From Lachnospiraceae bacterium (GTDB taxonomy: Bacteria; Bacillota; Clostridia; Lachnospirales; Lachnospiraceae): a stretch of 33,496 nt of DNA. The translations under genes were made by a program, and so were the position numbers. Under the pieces are notes generated by a model. It was not told the DNA's origin and did not search any database. It saw only the letters and a program-made list of their open reading frames with translations. This document shows, piece by piece, positions 7,410 to 15,101 of this stretch; within the stretch, counting starts at the first letter, position 1, and each line of letters begins with the position of its first letter. The stretch spans positions 1 through 33,496 of the forward strand of contig JAHZFJ010000038.1 of assembly GCA_019421365.1 (NCBI GenBank), in the 5' to 3' direction.

Positions 7410-10388
7410 ATGGAGAACATATTATCAGAACTAAACTTAGGAATGAATACAGCATTTATTAATAGCGCAGTGAATTCGAATCTTGCATATCGTCCGGAAT
7501 TTGTTTCGAATGACCACAAAAAAGGGAAGAAGGTACTGTCTTCACTTGAGTGGGAATTGGAGAATTGTGATGCATTTTCTATTAGTGTTGCATTTATTAC
7601 TAAGAGTGGAATCACTCCTCTGTTACAGACGCTCAAAGCGTTGGAAAAGATGGGAATACCAGGACGGATTCTAACAACGGATTATCTAATGTTTAGCGAT
7701 CCAGAGGCGTTGAAGACGTTGAATTCATTGAGTAATATTGAAGTTAGAATGTTTTGTACAAATAGAAATAGTAAGTCAGAAGGTTTCCATACAAAAGGTT
7801 ATATATTTGAGAAGGATGAGATTTACCGCATTATTATTGGTAGCTCCAATATGACAATGAGTGCAATTACAACAAACCGAGAATGGAATACAAAGATTGT
7901 GTCAACGCGTGACGGGGAAATGGCTAAGGAAATAGTCGGTGAGTTTGAAACAATATGGACGGATGAGCAAACACTTCCTTTTAAGTCTTTTATCGCTGAT
8001 TACTCAAATAGATATAAGCAATATCAAAAGATTGTAAGGCAGCAGAAAGAAATTGCTAAGTCACAGAATATTATAGATTTTAGGAAGAGCACATTAAAAC
8101 CCAATGCGATGCAGGTTGATTTTATCAATAACTTGAATAAGTTAAGAGAAGATCCTAAAGTTGATCGAGCCATGCTGATATCAGCGACTGGTACAGGTAA
8201 AACATATGCTTCTGCATTTGCACTACGTGATATGCAAACTTCAAGGGCGTTGTTTATCGTTCATAGAGAGCAGATTGCGAAACAGGCGATGGCAAGTTAT
8301 AAGAGAGTATTCGGTAGTGATAAAAAATTCGTGTTGTTATCAGGTAATGCAAAAGATTATGAAGCTGCGAAGAATGCTGACTTTGTGTTTGCAACGATGC
8401 AAATGATGGCAAAAGAAGAAGTTAGATGTTTGTTTGAAGAAGGACATTTTTCAGAAATAATCCTTGATGAATGCCATCATGCTGGAGCAGAGAGTTATCA
8501 AAGAATTTTGTCTTATTTTAAGCCGGGGTTCTGGCTTGGAATGACCGCGAGTCCAGAGACTAAGAGGTTTGATGTGTATTCAATCTTTAACCATAATATT
8601 GCCTACGAGATTCGATTACAGCAAGCACTAGAAGAAGATTTATTATGTCCATTTCATTATTTTGGTATAACGGATATTGAGATCGATGGTGAAGTATTTG
8701 ATGATGAAACTGGTACTAAGAATTTTACTCGTTTGATATCGGACGAGCGTGTTAATTATGTGATTGAACAGGCAAAATACTATGGCCATAGTGGGGAGCG
8801 TGTTAAAGGATTGATTTTCTGCAGTAGAAAAGAAGAAGCAAAAGAACTTTCCTTGAAATTCAATGAAAGAGGATATTGCACGGAAGTTTTAACCGGAGAA
8901 GATAACGAAGCGAAGAGAGAAGAAGTTATTGAAAAACTTGTTATGAATGTGCCTGAGGATAAGAGCGTGTTAGAAGTCGGGGCCATAGATTACATCTTCT
9001 CTGTAGATATTTTCTCAGAAGGTGTAGATATTCCTCAAGTAAACCAGGTAATCATGCTTAGGCCTACACAGTCGCCGATTGTATTTGTTCAGCAGTTGGG
9101 GCGAGGTCTTCGAAAGGCACCGGATAAGGAATATGTTGTAATCCTTGATTTCATTGGGAATTACAAGAATAATTTTATGGTTCCAATCGCGCTATCTGGA
9201 GACCGAAGCTACAATAAGGATTCGATTAGAAGATATGTAATGGAGGGGGAACGGGTTATACCGGGAGCCTCAACGATTCATTTTGATGAGATTTCTAAGA
9301 AAAGAATCTTTGCAGCTATTGATAGTGCCAACTTTAGTGATGTGAAGCTCATTAAAGAAAATTACTTGAATTTAAAGTACAAGCTTGGACGAATTCCGAA
9401 GCTAACAGATTTTGATAAATACGGTGAGATGGATGTATGCTGTATCTTCGATAATTCCAGTCTGGGTTCTTATTATAAGTTTTTGGTAAAGTACGAGAAA
9501 GAATATACGGTACGCTTATCAGAACGAGAAGAAAAAACAATAGAGTTCATTTCAAAGAAGCTTGCGAACGGTAAGAGAATTCATGAATTGGAATTGCTGA
9601 AGCGTTTAATATCATATTATACTGGGATTATGGCGATTTGGAGAAAGTCCTTGAATGAAAATTATAGTATTAAGATGAATGACCTAGTAGAAGAAAATGT
9701 TATTAACGTTATGACAAATGAGTTTCCTTCTGGTAGCGTTAAAAAGACTTACTCGGACTGTGTTTTTATTGAGAAAACTGATGGTGACTACAGTATTAGC
9801 AGTGAGTTCAAGAACATGCTACAAAACCCTGATTTCCTACACATCGTAGAGGAATTGATCGAGTTTGGAATATCAAGATATCAATCAGGATATCGTAACA
9901 CATATGCAGATACGGACTTGGTTTTATATAAGAAATATACGTATGAAGATGTGTGTAGACTTTTAAACTGGGAACATAATGAAGTACCTTTAAACATTGG
10001 TGGTTATAAATATGACAGAAGAACTAAAACATTTCCTGTCTTTATCAACTATGATAAAGATGAGGATATTAGTGCAACGACCAATTATGAAGACCATTTC
10101 GTAAATAGTAGTACGCTGATTGCTATATCAAAATCAGGAAGAAGTCTCTCGTCAGAAGATGTTCAGAACTTTTTACAAGCGGAAGCACGTGGAATACGTG
10201 TAGAACTCTTTGTGAGAAAGAATAAAGATGATAAGGTATCCAAAGAGTTTTACTATTTAGGGCGAATGAAGGCAAGTGGGAAGGCAAAAGAGTTTGTTAT
10301 GCAAGAAACAGAAAAAACGGCAGTTGAGATTGAATGGATATTGGATACGCCAGTAAGAGATGATATTTATGATTATTTTGTAAGTTGA
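7410..10388 (+). CDS. PLD nuclease/SF2 helicase with DUF3427
   Basis: This 992-residue protein has three parts. Residues 40-200 form a phospholipase-D-like nuclease domain with H127-x-K129 (FHTKGYIF) and the GSSNMT motif at 144-149. Residues about 230-620 are an SF2 (ResIII-type) helicase core: ATGTGKT with K264, D353-E354-C-H-H (motif II), FCSRKEEAKEL, SEGVDIP, and motif VI QQLGRGLRK around 561-569. The C-terminal part (about 700-985) fits DUF3427, ending in FYYLGRM. It probably unwinds or translocates on DNA and cuts with the PLD domain. A Nudix gene follows about 200 bp downstream, a recurrent partner of this family. The start ATG has CGAAAGGTG upstream. Two further decayed copies of this gene exist in the window. 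The role in defence is inferred from architecture and context. Confidence 0.85.
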   Translation: MENILSELNLGMNTAFINSAVNSNLAYRPEFVSNDHKKGKKVLSSLEWELENCDAFSISVAFITKSGITPLLQTLKALEKMGIPGRILTTDYLMFSDPEALKTLNSLSNIEVRMFCTNRNSKSEGFHTKGYIFEKDEIYRIIIGSSNMTMSAITTNREWNTKIVSTRDGEMAKEIVGEFETIWTDEQTLPFKSFIADYSNRYKQYQKIVRQQKEIAKSQNIIDFRKSTLKPNAMQVDFINNLNKLREDPKVDRAMLISATGTGKTYASAFALRDMQTSRALFIVHREQIAKQAMASYKRVFGSDKKFVLLSGNAKDYEAAKNADFVFATMQMMAKEEVRCLFEEGHFSEIILDECHHAGAESYQRILSYFKPGFWLGMTASPETKRFDVYSIFNHNIAYEIRLQQALEEDLLCPFHYFGITDIEIDGEVFDDETGTKNFTRLISDERVNYVIEQAKYYGHSGERVKGLIFCSRKEEAKELSLKFNERGYCTEVLTGEDNEAKREEVIEKLVMNVPEDKSVLEVGAIDYIFSVDIFSEGVDIPQVNQVIMLRPTQSPIVFVQQLGRGLRKAPDKEYVVILDFIGNYKNNFMVPIALSGDRSYNKDSIRRYVMEGERVIPGASTIHFDEISKKRIFAAIDSANFSDVKLIKENYLNLKYKLGRIPKLTDFDKYGEMDVCCIFDNSSLGSYYKFLVKYEKEYTVRLSEREEKTIEFISKKLANGKRIHELELLKRLISYYTGIMAIWRKSLNENYSIKMNDLVEENVINVMTNEFPSGSVKKTYSDCVFIEKTDGDYSISSEFKNMLQNPDFLHIVEELIEFGISRYQSGYRNTYADTDLVLYKKYTYEDVCRLLNWEHNEVPLNIGGYKYDRRTKTFPVFINYDKDEDISATTNYEDHFVNSSTLIAISKSGRSLSSEDVQNFLQAEARGIRVELFVRKNKDDKVSKEFYYLGRMKASGKAKEFVMQETEKTAVEIEWILDTPVRDDIYDYFVS

Positions 10389-10399
10389 GGTAAAAGAGA

Positions 10400-10516
10400 A
10401 TGAAAACAGTTAGAGTAGTTGCAGCGATTATCAAGCATACATTACCTATAATGAACTTTAAACTGGAGTTAGAGCATGAAGTAAGAAATGATATCTATGA
10501 TTATTTTATGCAGTAA
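10400..10516 (+). pseudogene. Scar ORF: Nudix start fused to helicase end
   Basis: The 38-codon frame begins MKTVRVVAAIIK, nearly the same as the start of the nearby Nudix gene (MKTIEVVAAIIQ). It ends EVRNDIYDYFMQ, nearly the same as the last residues of the preceding helicase (PVRDDIYDYFVS). It sits between those two genes and has AGGTAAAAGAGA upstream. The simplest reading is that the locus once held helicase-Nudix-helicase-Nudix in tandem and a deletion removed the middle, leaving the join. The peptide has no expected function. It may be transcribed as part of the operon. Confidence 0.6.
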
Positions 10517-10587
10517 TTTAGTATAATGATAAGTAGTGGAGCAATTTGCGAATAACCACTTGAATTTTAATACGAGGTGGACAGAGG

Positions 10588-10971
10588 ATGAAAACAATTG
10601 AAGTTGTTGCAGCAATAATACAAGATGGAGACAATATATTGGCAACGCAACGAGGCTATGGAGAATTTAAAGATGGCTGGGAGTTCCCGGGTGGCAAGAT
10701 AGAAGAAGGAGAAACGCCTTGCCAGGCATTAGTTCGTGAGATTAGAGAAGAACTTGATACAATCATTGAAGTAGGTGAATTTCTAGACACTGTGGAATAT
10801 GATTATCCGGGGTTTCATTTAGTAATGCACTGTTATCTTTGTACAGTCAAATCAGGTGACTTGGTACTTAAGGAACATAAAGCGGCCAAATGGTTAACAA
10901 AGGATACTCTAGATACTGTTGATTGGTTACCTGCAGATATTAGTTTGGTTAATAAAATCAGAAAACTCTAG
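10588..10971 (+). CDS. Nudix hydrolase, (d)NTP pyrophosphohydrolase-like
   Basis: This 127-residue protein contains a complete Nudix box at about 35-57 (GGKIEEGE...REIREEL) with the metal-binding REIREEL, preceded by RGYGEFKDGWEFPGG. This is typical of MutT/CTP pyrophosphohydrolase-like enzymes, which hydrolyse (oxidised or modified) nucleoside triphosphates to the monophosphate and pyrophosphate. Its length is normal. It follows the PLD-helicase-DUF3427 gene, with a scar ORF between. The start ATG has ACGAGGTGG upstream. The region just before it holds a TATAAT-like box at about 10520, so it may also have its own promoter. A housekeeping MutT role is possible, but the repeated pairing of helicase and Nudix remnants in this window argues that it belongs to the module, perhaps hydrolysing a signal or an altered nucleotide. 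Confidence 0.85.
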   Translation: MKTIEVVAAIIQDGDNILATQRGYGEFKDGWEFPGGKIEEGETPCQALVREIREELDTIIEVGEFLDTVEYDYPGFHLVMHCYLCTVKSGDLVLKEHKAAKWLTKDTLDTVDWLPADISLVNKIRKL

Positions 10972-11086
10972 TATTTTCTGATTGACTGAGGGAGTAGTTC
11001 CGATACCAATTATTCTGCTTGTAGTAGGTTTTAATTTCATTATTTTTAAGCTGTTTGGTATCTGTTTTAAACTAAGTTCTTGCATT

Positions 11087-11230
11087 ATGGCAAATTCATT
11101 TTCTGATAAAGTGGATAATTGGAATGAGGAACAATTTAAGATATGGAGCGAATATCATTACAGTGTTTGCAGGGAAGAATCTATATTGGGAGCAAGTAAT
11201 CATGTGATTATTGTGGGGAGAAAACAATAG
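11087..11230 (+). pseudogene. C-terminal fragment of a SAM methyltransferase
   Basis: The frame reads MANSFSDKVDNWNEEQFK then IWSEYHYSVCREESILGASN and HVIIVGRKQ. The YHxxxCxExSILGxSNHxxxxGRK ending resembles the last 40-45 residues of class I SAM-dependent methyltransferases. The AdoMet-binding part is absent, and the sequence further upstream (10982-11086) does not look like coding sequence of this family. A longer frame with a hydrophobic start exists but is probably chance. Treated as a dead gene fragment. Confidence 0.4.
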
Positions 11231-11243
11231 AAAAAAAAAGTGC

Positions 11244-11274
11244 TTGCCCTGAACCTTACTTAAGGGTTTATAGT
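11244..11274 (+). promoter_or_regulatory. MerR-type promoter with 19-bp spacer for flavin reductase
   Basis: TTGCCC (11244-11249) and TATAGT (11269-11274) are separated by 19 bp, longer than the usual 17 bp and characteristic of promoters twisted into use by MerR-family activators. The spacer contains an imperfect dyad, AACCTTACTTAAGGGTT. The flavin reductase gene starts 42 bp downstream. A regulator is inferred; the MerR gene at 12125 is a candidate. Confidence 0.5.
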
Positions 11275-11315
11275 ATATAAAAACATAAACCAAACAAAGA
11301 AAGGTAAATAAGAAA

Positions 11316-11858
11316 ATGAAGAAAAATATTGGATCAGCACTTGCATTATACCCATCGCCATTAGTCGTAGTAGGAGCTATGGTGAACAACAAACCTACTT
11401 GGACACTTGTAGCACATGCCGGGATCATGGGTCATGACCATGTGATGGTCAGCCTTGCTCAGTCACATTATATCAATCAGGGAATTAAAGAAAGAAAAGT
11501 ATTATCGGTAAATATCGTTACAGAAGATTGGCTTGCTAAAGCTGACCAAATGGGTTGTATTAGTGGATATAAAGAAGATAAATCAGAAGCTTTCATATAT
11601 ACACTTGGTGAAAAGGGTGCACCAATGATTGACGAGGCCCTCGTTACTATGGAATGTGAAGTAGAGAATACTTATGTAACAAAAGGATTTGATAATTTCA
11701 TCTGTACAATTGCAGGAACTTATGCTGATGAAACTGTCCTTAATGAAGCAGGAAAAATTAATTATCATGTGTTAAAACCTGTACTATTTGAGATGCCAAC
11801 TTACGAATATTTCAGAATGAGTGACGCGATTGGAAACTGTATGAAGATTGGTAGATAA
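11316..11858 (+). CDS. Flavin reductase family protein
   Basis: This 180-residue protein has the layout of the flavin reductase-like, FMN-binding split-barrel family. It begins GSALALYPSPLVVVGAMVNN and continues with KPTWTLVAHAG, then MVSLAQSHYINQGIKE, then VLSVNIVTEDWLAKAD, and later MECEVENTY. Members reduce or bind FMN and often serve as electron donors or redox proteins. It has no signal peptide or membrane segment, so it is cytoplasmic. It is preceded by a 19-bp-spacer promoter, suggesting redox- or ligand-dependent activation by a MerR-family regulator, and is followed by a strong terminator, so it forms a single-gene transcription unit. The start ATG has an AGAAAGG site. Confidence 0.8.
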   Translation: MKKNIGSALALYPSPLVVVGAMVNNKPTWTLVAHAGIMGHDHVMVSLAQSHYINQGIKERKVLSVNIVTEDWLAKADQMGCISGYKEDKSEAFIYTLGEKGAPMIDEALVTMECEVENTYVTKGFDNFICTIAGTYADETVLNEAGKINYHVLKPVLFEMPTYEYFRMSDAIGNCMKIGR

Positions 11859-11873
11859 TAATCGATTAAAGAG

Positions 11874-11908
11874 CACAGCAGACTTGGACTTAGTCTGCTG
11901 TGTTTATT
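11874..11908 (+). terminator. Intrinsic terminator after flavin reductase
   Basis: A perfect 11-bp stem (CACAGCAGACT with AGTCTGCTGTG) and a 7-nt loop are followed by TTTATT. It begins 15 nt after the flavin reductase stop. Confidence 0.85.
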
Positions 11909-11948
11909 CTATGACATTTTGCTTAAATGAAGTAATACGTTAAAGTTC

Positions 11949-11979
11949 TTGACCTAAAGTTAGGTTAATGGAGTAAACT
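11949..11979 (+). promoter_or_regulatory. MerR-type promoter with perfect operator dyad
   Basis: TTGACC (11949-11954) and TAAACT (11974-11979) are 19 bp apart. The perfect dyad ACCTAA-AG-TTAGGT overlaps the -35 and spacer. This is the layout of a MerR-controlled promoter. The next intact gene is the MerR gene, whose start is about 145 bp away. The intervening sequence codes for nothing recognised, so either the promoter serves that regulator or its original target has been lost. Confidence 0.5.
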
Positions 11980-12124
11980 TTAAGTGAACTGTAAAATGGA
12001 AGTCTAATATATTGGAACTGGCAGTGGATTACGAGAATTATGGAATGCCATTTTTAAAGGGAATTATTTTTGATATAATAGTCTTTAATAGAATGAAGGT
12101 GTAATGTATGGAAGGAGTGTTAAT

Positions 12125-12535
12125 ATGACAATAAAAGAAGCATCAAAAAGGACCGGAGTATCTATTGATAATTTAAGATACTATGAAAGAATTGGTCTTT
12201 TACCACCAATTCCAAGGAATGCATCAGGAATCAGAGAGTATGATGAACGTGCAATTCACTGGATTGAGTTTGTACTGAAATTTAAAGAAGCAGGAGCGTC
12301 ACTTGAAGGCATTATTGAATATATTAAGTTAGCTCATTCTGAACATGATACGAAAGAAGCAAGAAGAGAAATTCTAATTGAGGTAAAACAGGATCTAGAA
12401 AGTAGGATTGAAAAACTTCGGAGTTGTCTGGAACTAGCAAAATATAAAATCGATAATTATTATGATCTCTGTGAACCAGTAACAAGAGAGTTGATAGAAG
12501 AATGGAAAAATGGGGAATTAGTGCATCAGGATTAA
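12125..12535 (+). CDS. MerR family transcriptional regulator
   Basis: This 136-residue protein starts MTIKEASKRTGVSIDNLRYY, the winged helix-turn-helix of MerR regulators, followed by ERIGLLPPIPRNASGIREYD and a helical dimerisation segment at about 80-118. The short C-terminal region lacks the cysteines of metal sensors, which suits the AdhR/NmlR-like group that senses aldehydes or electrophiles and controls oxidoreductases. The ATG at 12125 follows GGAAGGAGTGTTA; an in-frame ATG at 12104 lies before that site and is unlikely. A TATAAT box lies at about 12073. The next sequence is a broken aldo/keto reductase, a typical target of this group, and 19-bp-spacer promoters lie at 11244 and 11949. 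Confidence 0.85.
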   Translation: MTIKEASKRTGVSIDNLRYYERIGLLPPIPRNASGIREYDERAIHWIEFVLKFKEAGASLEGIIEYIKLAHSEHDTKEARREILIEVKQDLESRIEKLRSCLELAKYKIDNYYDLCEPVTRELIEEWKNGELVHQD

Positions 12536-12577
12536 AAGATAAAGTGGAGTAACCCCTTATAAAAGTAGATTGAAACA

Positions 12578-12943
12578 AGAATCATACATAGATTTGATTA
12601 TGGAACACCAATAGAGGAAACCATGATAGTACTGGACGGACTTGTGAAGACTGGAAAAGTACGTGCTCTGGGAGCATCTGCGATGTATGGTTATCAGTTC
12701 ATGAAGAGGCAGTATGCTGCCGAGCAGAATGGATGGACAAAATTCGTATCCATGCAGAATCATTATAGCCTTCTTTACCGTGAAGATGAGAGAGAACTGA
12801 TTCCAATCTGTGATGAAATGAATGTTGCAAGAACACCATATAGTCCGCTTGCAGCAGGATGTTTTGATGTAAAATTAACAGCAGAGGATATAGCGTACCT
12901 TGAGGAATGCTATGTGCCACATGCTGTTGTAGGTGCGATATAA
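12578..12943 (+). pseudogene. Aldo/keto reductase, truncated and internally deleted
   Basis: The frame gives RIIHRFDYGTPIEETM, then LVKTGKVRALGASAMYGYQF, then MQNHYSLLYREDERELIPIC and TPYSPLAAG, all typical of NADPH-dependent aldo/keto reductases. It then jumps to KLTAEDIAYLEECYVPHAVV, the C-terminal end of the same family. The N-terminal third with the catalytic residues is missing, as is the segment with the cofactor-binding motifs. No start codon with a ribosome-binding site is seen. It is a remnant of the gene probably regulated by the adjacent MerR protein. Confidence 0.75.
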
Positions 12944-13025
12944 GATGAAGCCCAGGCCTTTTTTGTCTCTGTTCCTGCATAATGCTTATAAAGAGAATGT
13001 CATGATATTAGATATTATTTAGATA

Positions 13026-13056
13026 TTGACTCTCACATTATGTTATACTTTATACT
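13026..13056 (+). promoter_or_regulatory. Promoter with 19-bp spacer before MerR/GyrI gene
   Basis: TTGACT (13026-13031) and TATACT (13051-13056) are 19 bp apart, again the MerR-type spacing; a second TATACT copy at 13044 is too close to the -35. The gene begins 42 bp downstream. Autoregulation by its MerR product is inferred. A clear dyad in the spacer was not seen. Confidence 0.45.
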
Positions 13057-13098
13057 TAAGGTGAGCTCAAGAAACACATATATGTGAGGTGATACAAA

Positions 13099-13917
13099 AT
13101 GTTGAAAATAGGTGATTTTTCTAAATTATCAAGGATTAGTATACGTATGTTAAGGCATTATGATGAGATCGGACTACTGGTTCCAAAAAGCATAGACGAT
13201 TTTACTAATTATCGTTATTATAGCGAAGAACAGTTGGCGATAGCTGGTAGAATTACGGCTTTAAAAGAAATGGGTTTTAGTCTAACTACAATTATTGAGA
13301 TACTAAAAAACTATAATGATCCAAAAGCATTATCCGAATTTTTAGTAGTAAAACAAGCCGAAGTGGAAGCAGAAGCTGAAGAAATCAAACAACGTTTACT
13401 TCTCCTTGAAACAGCTATTATGAGGCTGAGAGAGGATGATATGGCTATGAATTACAATGTTGTTTTAAAAACTTTACCAGAACGATATGTTGCAAGTGTG
13501 AGAAAAATTTTGCCTGCATATAACCAAGAGGGTATTCTATGGAATATATTGATGACAGAAACAAAAGCAATGAATCTGCAGCAAGCGGATAATTGCTATA
13601 GTCTCGCAATATTTCATGATGAAGGTTATAAGGAAAGTGATATTGATATTGAAATTCAGATATCGGTGAAGGGAAAGTATCAGAATACTGAAAATGTAAC
13701 CTTCAAAACAGTTACAGAAGTGGAAATAGCTTCAGCTACTTATAAAGGTAGTTATGAACAAATAACTCAAGTAAATCATGCAGTAGCTACTTGGGTAAGA
13801 GATAACGGCTATGAATTTAATGGGGCAATCTTTTGCATCTATCATGTAAGCCCTGCACAGACGCAGGATCCAAATGAATTAGTAACAGAAGTTTGTTACC
13901 CAGTAAAGAAAAAATAA
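13099..13917 (+). CDS. MerR regulator with GyrI-like effector domain
   Basis: This 272-residue protein starts MLKIGDFSKLSRISIRMLRH and continues YDEIGLL, the MerR DNA-binding domain (1-70). A coiled dimerisation helix lies at about 75-112, followed by a GyrI-like small-molecule binding domain at 115-270 (YNVVLKTLPERYVASVRKIL; a second copy of the fold ends CIYHVSP...ELVTEVCYPV). This is the BmrR/TipA-like layout, in which binding of a drug-like ligand changes promoter twist. GAGGTGAT precedes the start. It is autonomous: its own 19-bp-spacer promoter upstream and a strong terminator downstream. No efflux pump lies next to it, so its target, apart from itself, is unknown. Confidence 0.85.
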   Translation: MLKIGDFSKLSRISIRMLRHYDEIGLLVPKSIDDFTNYRYYSEEQLAIAGRITALKEMGFSLTTIIEILKNYNDPKALSEFLVVKQAEVEAEAEEIKQRLLLLETAIMRLREDDMAMNYNVVLKTLPERYVASVRKILPAYNQEGILWNILMTETKAMNLQQADNCYSLAIFHDEGYKESDIDIEIQISVKGKYQNTENVTFKTVTEVEIASATYKGSYEQITQVNHAVATWVRDNGYEFNGAIFCIYHVSPAQTQDPNELVTEVCYPVKKK

Positions 13918-13932
13918 TAAATATAAATGAGA

Positions 13933-13957
13933 CCGTCTGCTAAAGCAGACGGTTTTT
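13933..13957 (+). terminator. Intrinsic terminator after MerR/GyrI gene
   Basis: A perfect 8-bp GC-rich stem (CCGTCTGC with GCAGACGG), a TAAA loop and TTTTT, starting 15 nt after the stop codon. Confidence 0.9.
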
Positions 13958-14095
13958 ACGTAAACATAAACCTACTAAACTAAATAAAACTACTATATTT
14001 GTATCTGTCAGGTATCTGTACATGATGCTTATGATCCAACAAATTCATTGATTACGAGATTTTCGAAGATGGACATATAAGATAGTTAAAACGCT

Positions 14096-14124
14096 ACAGC
14101 CATTAATAATGGGGCTGTTTTTTT
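14096..14124 (+). terminator. Terminator-like hairpin with seven Ts
   Basis: ACAGCC pairs with GGCTGT, with ATTA/TAAT extending the stem, followed by seven Ts. It lies between the MerR/GyrI gene and the convergent XRE gene. The preceding 140 bp has no recognisable gene, so it may be a leftover from a deleted gene on the plus strand. Confidence 0.6.
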
Positions 14125-14173
14125 GTCAGTGCTCTATTTTAATTGTAAATTATTTGTTCATAATTAGAATCCA

Positions 14174-14758
14174 TCATAATACGAGACTAAGCACCAAATA
14201 CAATACCATACAAACAATCAGAGTTATTAAAGCACTTCCTAACACTAATACGAATTTTTGATAAGGCCGTTTACCATATTCCTGATGCTTTTCGATTTCA
14301 TCCAAGCGTTTACCTTCAGTAAAAGCCACAATTTCTTTATAAGTCTGAACATCATTTTCTTTTTTGCATTTCTCAACTTTATTGGCAAAGAACATAGTTA
14401 CAATGAATAGGATGCCTGTAATTAACAGACCATAATAGTTCAAGAACATTGCAAGTGGTACGCATGAGATTATGGTTATCATAAGTAGTGCGGTAAAAAT
14501 ATTACCATAACGATTGAATTTTTGGAGTTCTGCTTCTTTAATTTCTTCTTTCATAATGTCTATATCTCCTTTAATTAATTGATCAAGAGATATGTCAAAC
14601 AATGAACTGAGTAATAAAAGACTATGAATATCTGGATAGCTTTTATTATTCTCCCAATTTGAAATAGTCTGTCTAGTTACGTAAACTTTTTCAGCTAATT
14701 CTTCTTGAGTTAAATTCATATTTGTGCGGTATTTCTTTATTTGAGTATTAAGTTCCAA
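14174..14758 (-). CDS. XRE-type HTH regulator with membrane segments
   Basis: This 194-residue protein begins with an XRE/Cro-type helix-turn-helix (residues about 5-60): IKKYRTNMNLTQEELAEKVY, then VTRQTISNWENNKSYPDI and LLLLSSLFDISLDQLI. A linker follows, then two hydrophobic segments at about 88-125 and one at the C-terminus (about 169-194). A membrane-anchored DNA-binding regulator is therefore likely, a common Firmicutes type of unclear signal. The start is a TTG, preceded on the minus strand by AAGGAGA about 10 nt away; no closer ATG fits the family start MELNTQIKKYR. It is divergent from the amino-acid permease gene, with 340 bp between them. Confidence 0.85.
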   Translation of the reverse strand: MELNTQIKKYRTNMNLTQEELAEKVYVTRQTISNWENNKSYPDIHSLLLLSSLFDISLDQLIKGDIDIMKEEIKEAELQKFNRYGNIFTALLMITIISCVPLAMFLNYYGLLITGILFIVTMFFANKVEKCKKENDVQTYKEIVAFTEGKRLDEIEKHQEYGKRPYQKFVLVLGSALITLIVCMVLYLVLSLVL

Positions 14759-14841
14759 TGTAGAATGTCTCCTTCTTAATTTGCTATTCTCTTGATCTGA
14801 ACCTATGATATGACATTTATTGAATTACTGCTATCAAATGG

Positions 14842-14873
14842 TTTTGACATTACTCAAAATGAGCATGTCAAAA
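14842..14873. repeat. Near-perfect 32-bp inverted repeat, possible operator
   Basis: TTTTGACAT (14842-14850) and ATGTCAAAA (14865-14873) are perfect arms, and inside them CTCA-AAA-TGAG forms a second dyad. No T tract follows. It lies between the XRE gene (minus strand) and the permease (plus strand), 84 bp upstream of the XRE start. An operator is the best guess. Apart from this and the next dyad, the 14759-15101 interval shows no gene. Confidence 0.5.
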
Positions 14874-15044
14874 GTGTTTGACACCAGGAAATTGAGCTAT
14901 TTTAAGGGCTTTTCTGAATATCATCTGTGAGATACAGTTGTATTCTACCATGCATTATCTGAAAAAGAAATAAGACGTTTAGAATATTAATAAGAGGATC
15001 ATAAAATCCAAAAAACTACTTGCTCTTTTTTAAAACTAATGTTA

Positions 15045-15067
15045 TATATTATAGTTGCTATAATATA
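15045..15067. promoter_or_regulatory. Perfect 10-bp dyad over permease promoter region
   Basis: TATATTATAG and CTATAATATA are perfect arms around TTG. The dyad contains a TATAAT at 15059-15064 and lies 35 bp before the permease start, so it could be a repressor site over the promoter. A matching -35 element is not clear (TTGCTC at 15020 is a weak candidate), and AT-rich palindromes can arise by chance. Confidence 0.4.
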
Positions 15068-15101
15068 AACAACTACTGAAGTTGATGAGAAGAGGTGTTT
15101 T

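Noticed and set aside
10982..11086. A small membrane protein starting at 10982
   Set aside because: The hydrophobic start has no ribosome-binding site, and only the last 45 residues look like a known family (methyltransferase C-terminus).
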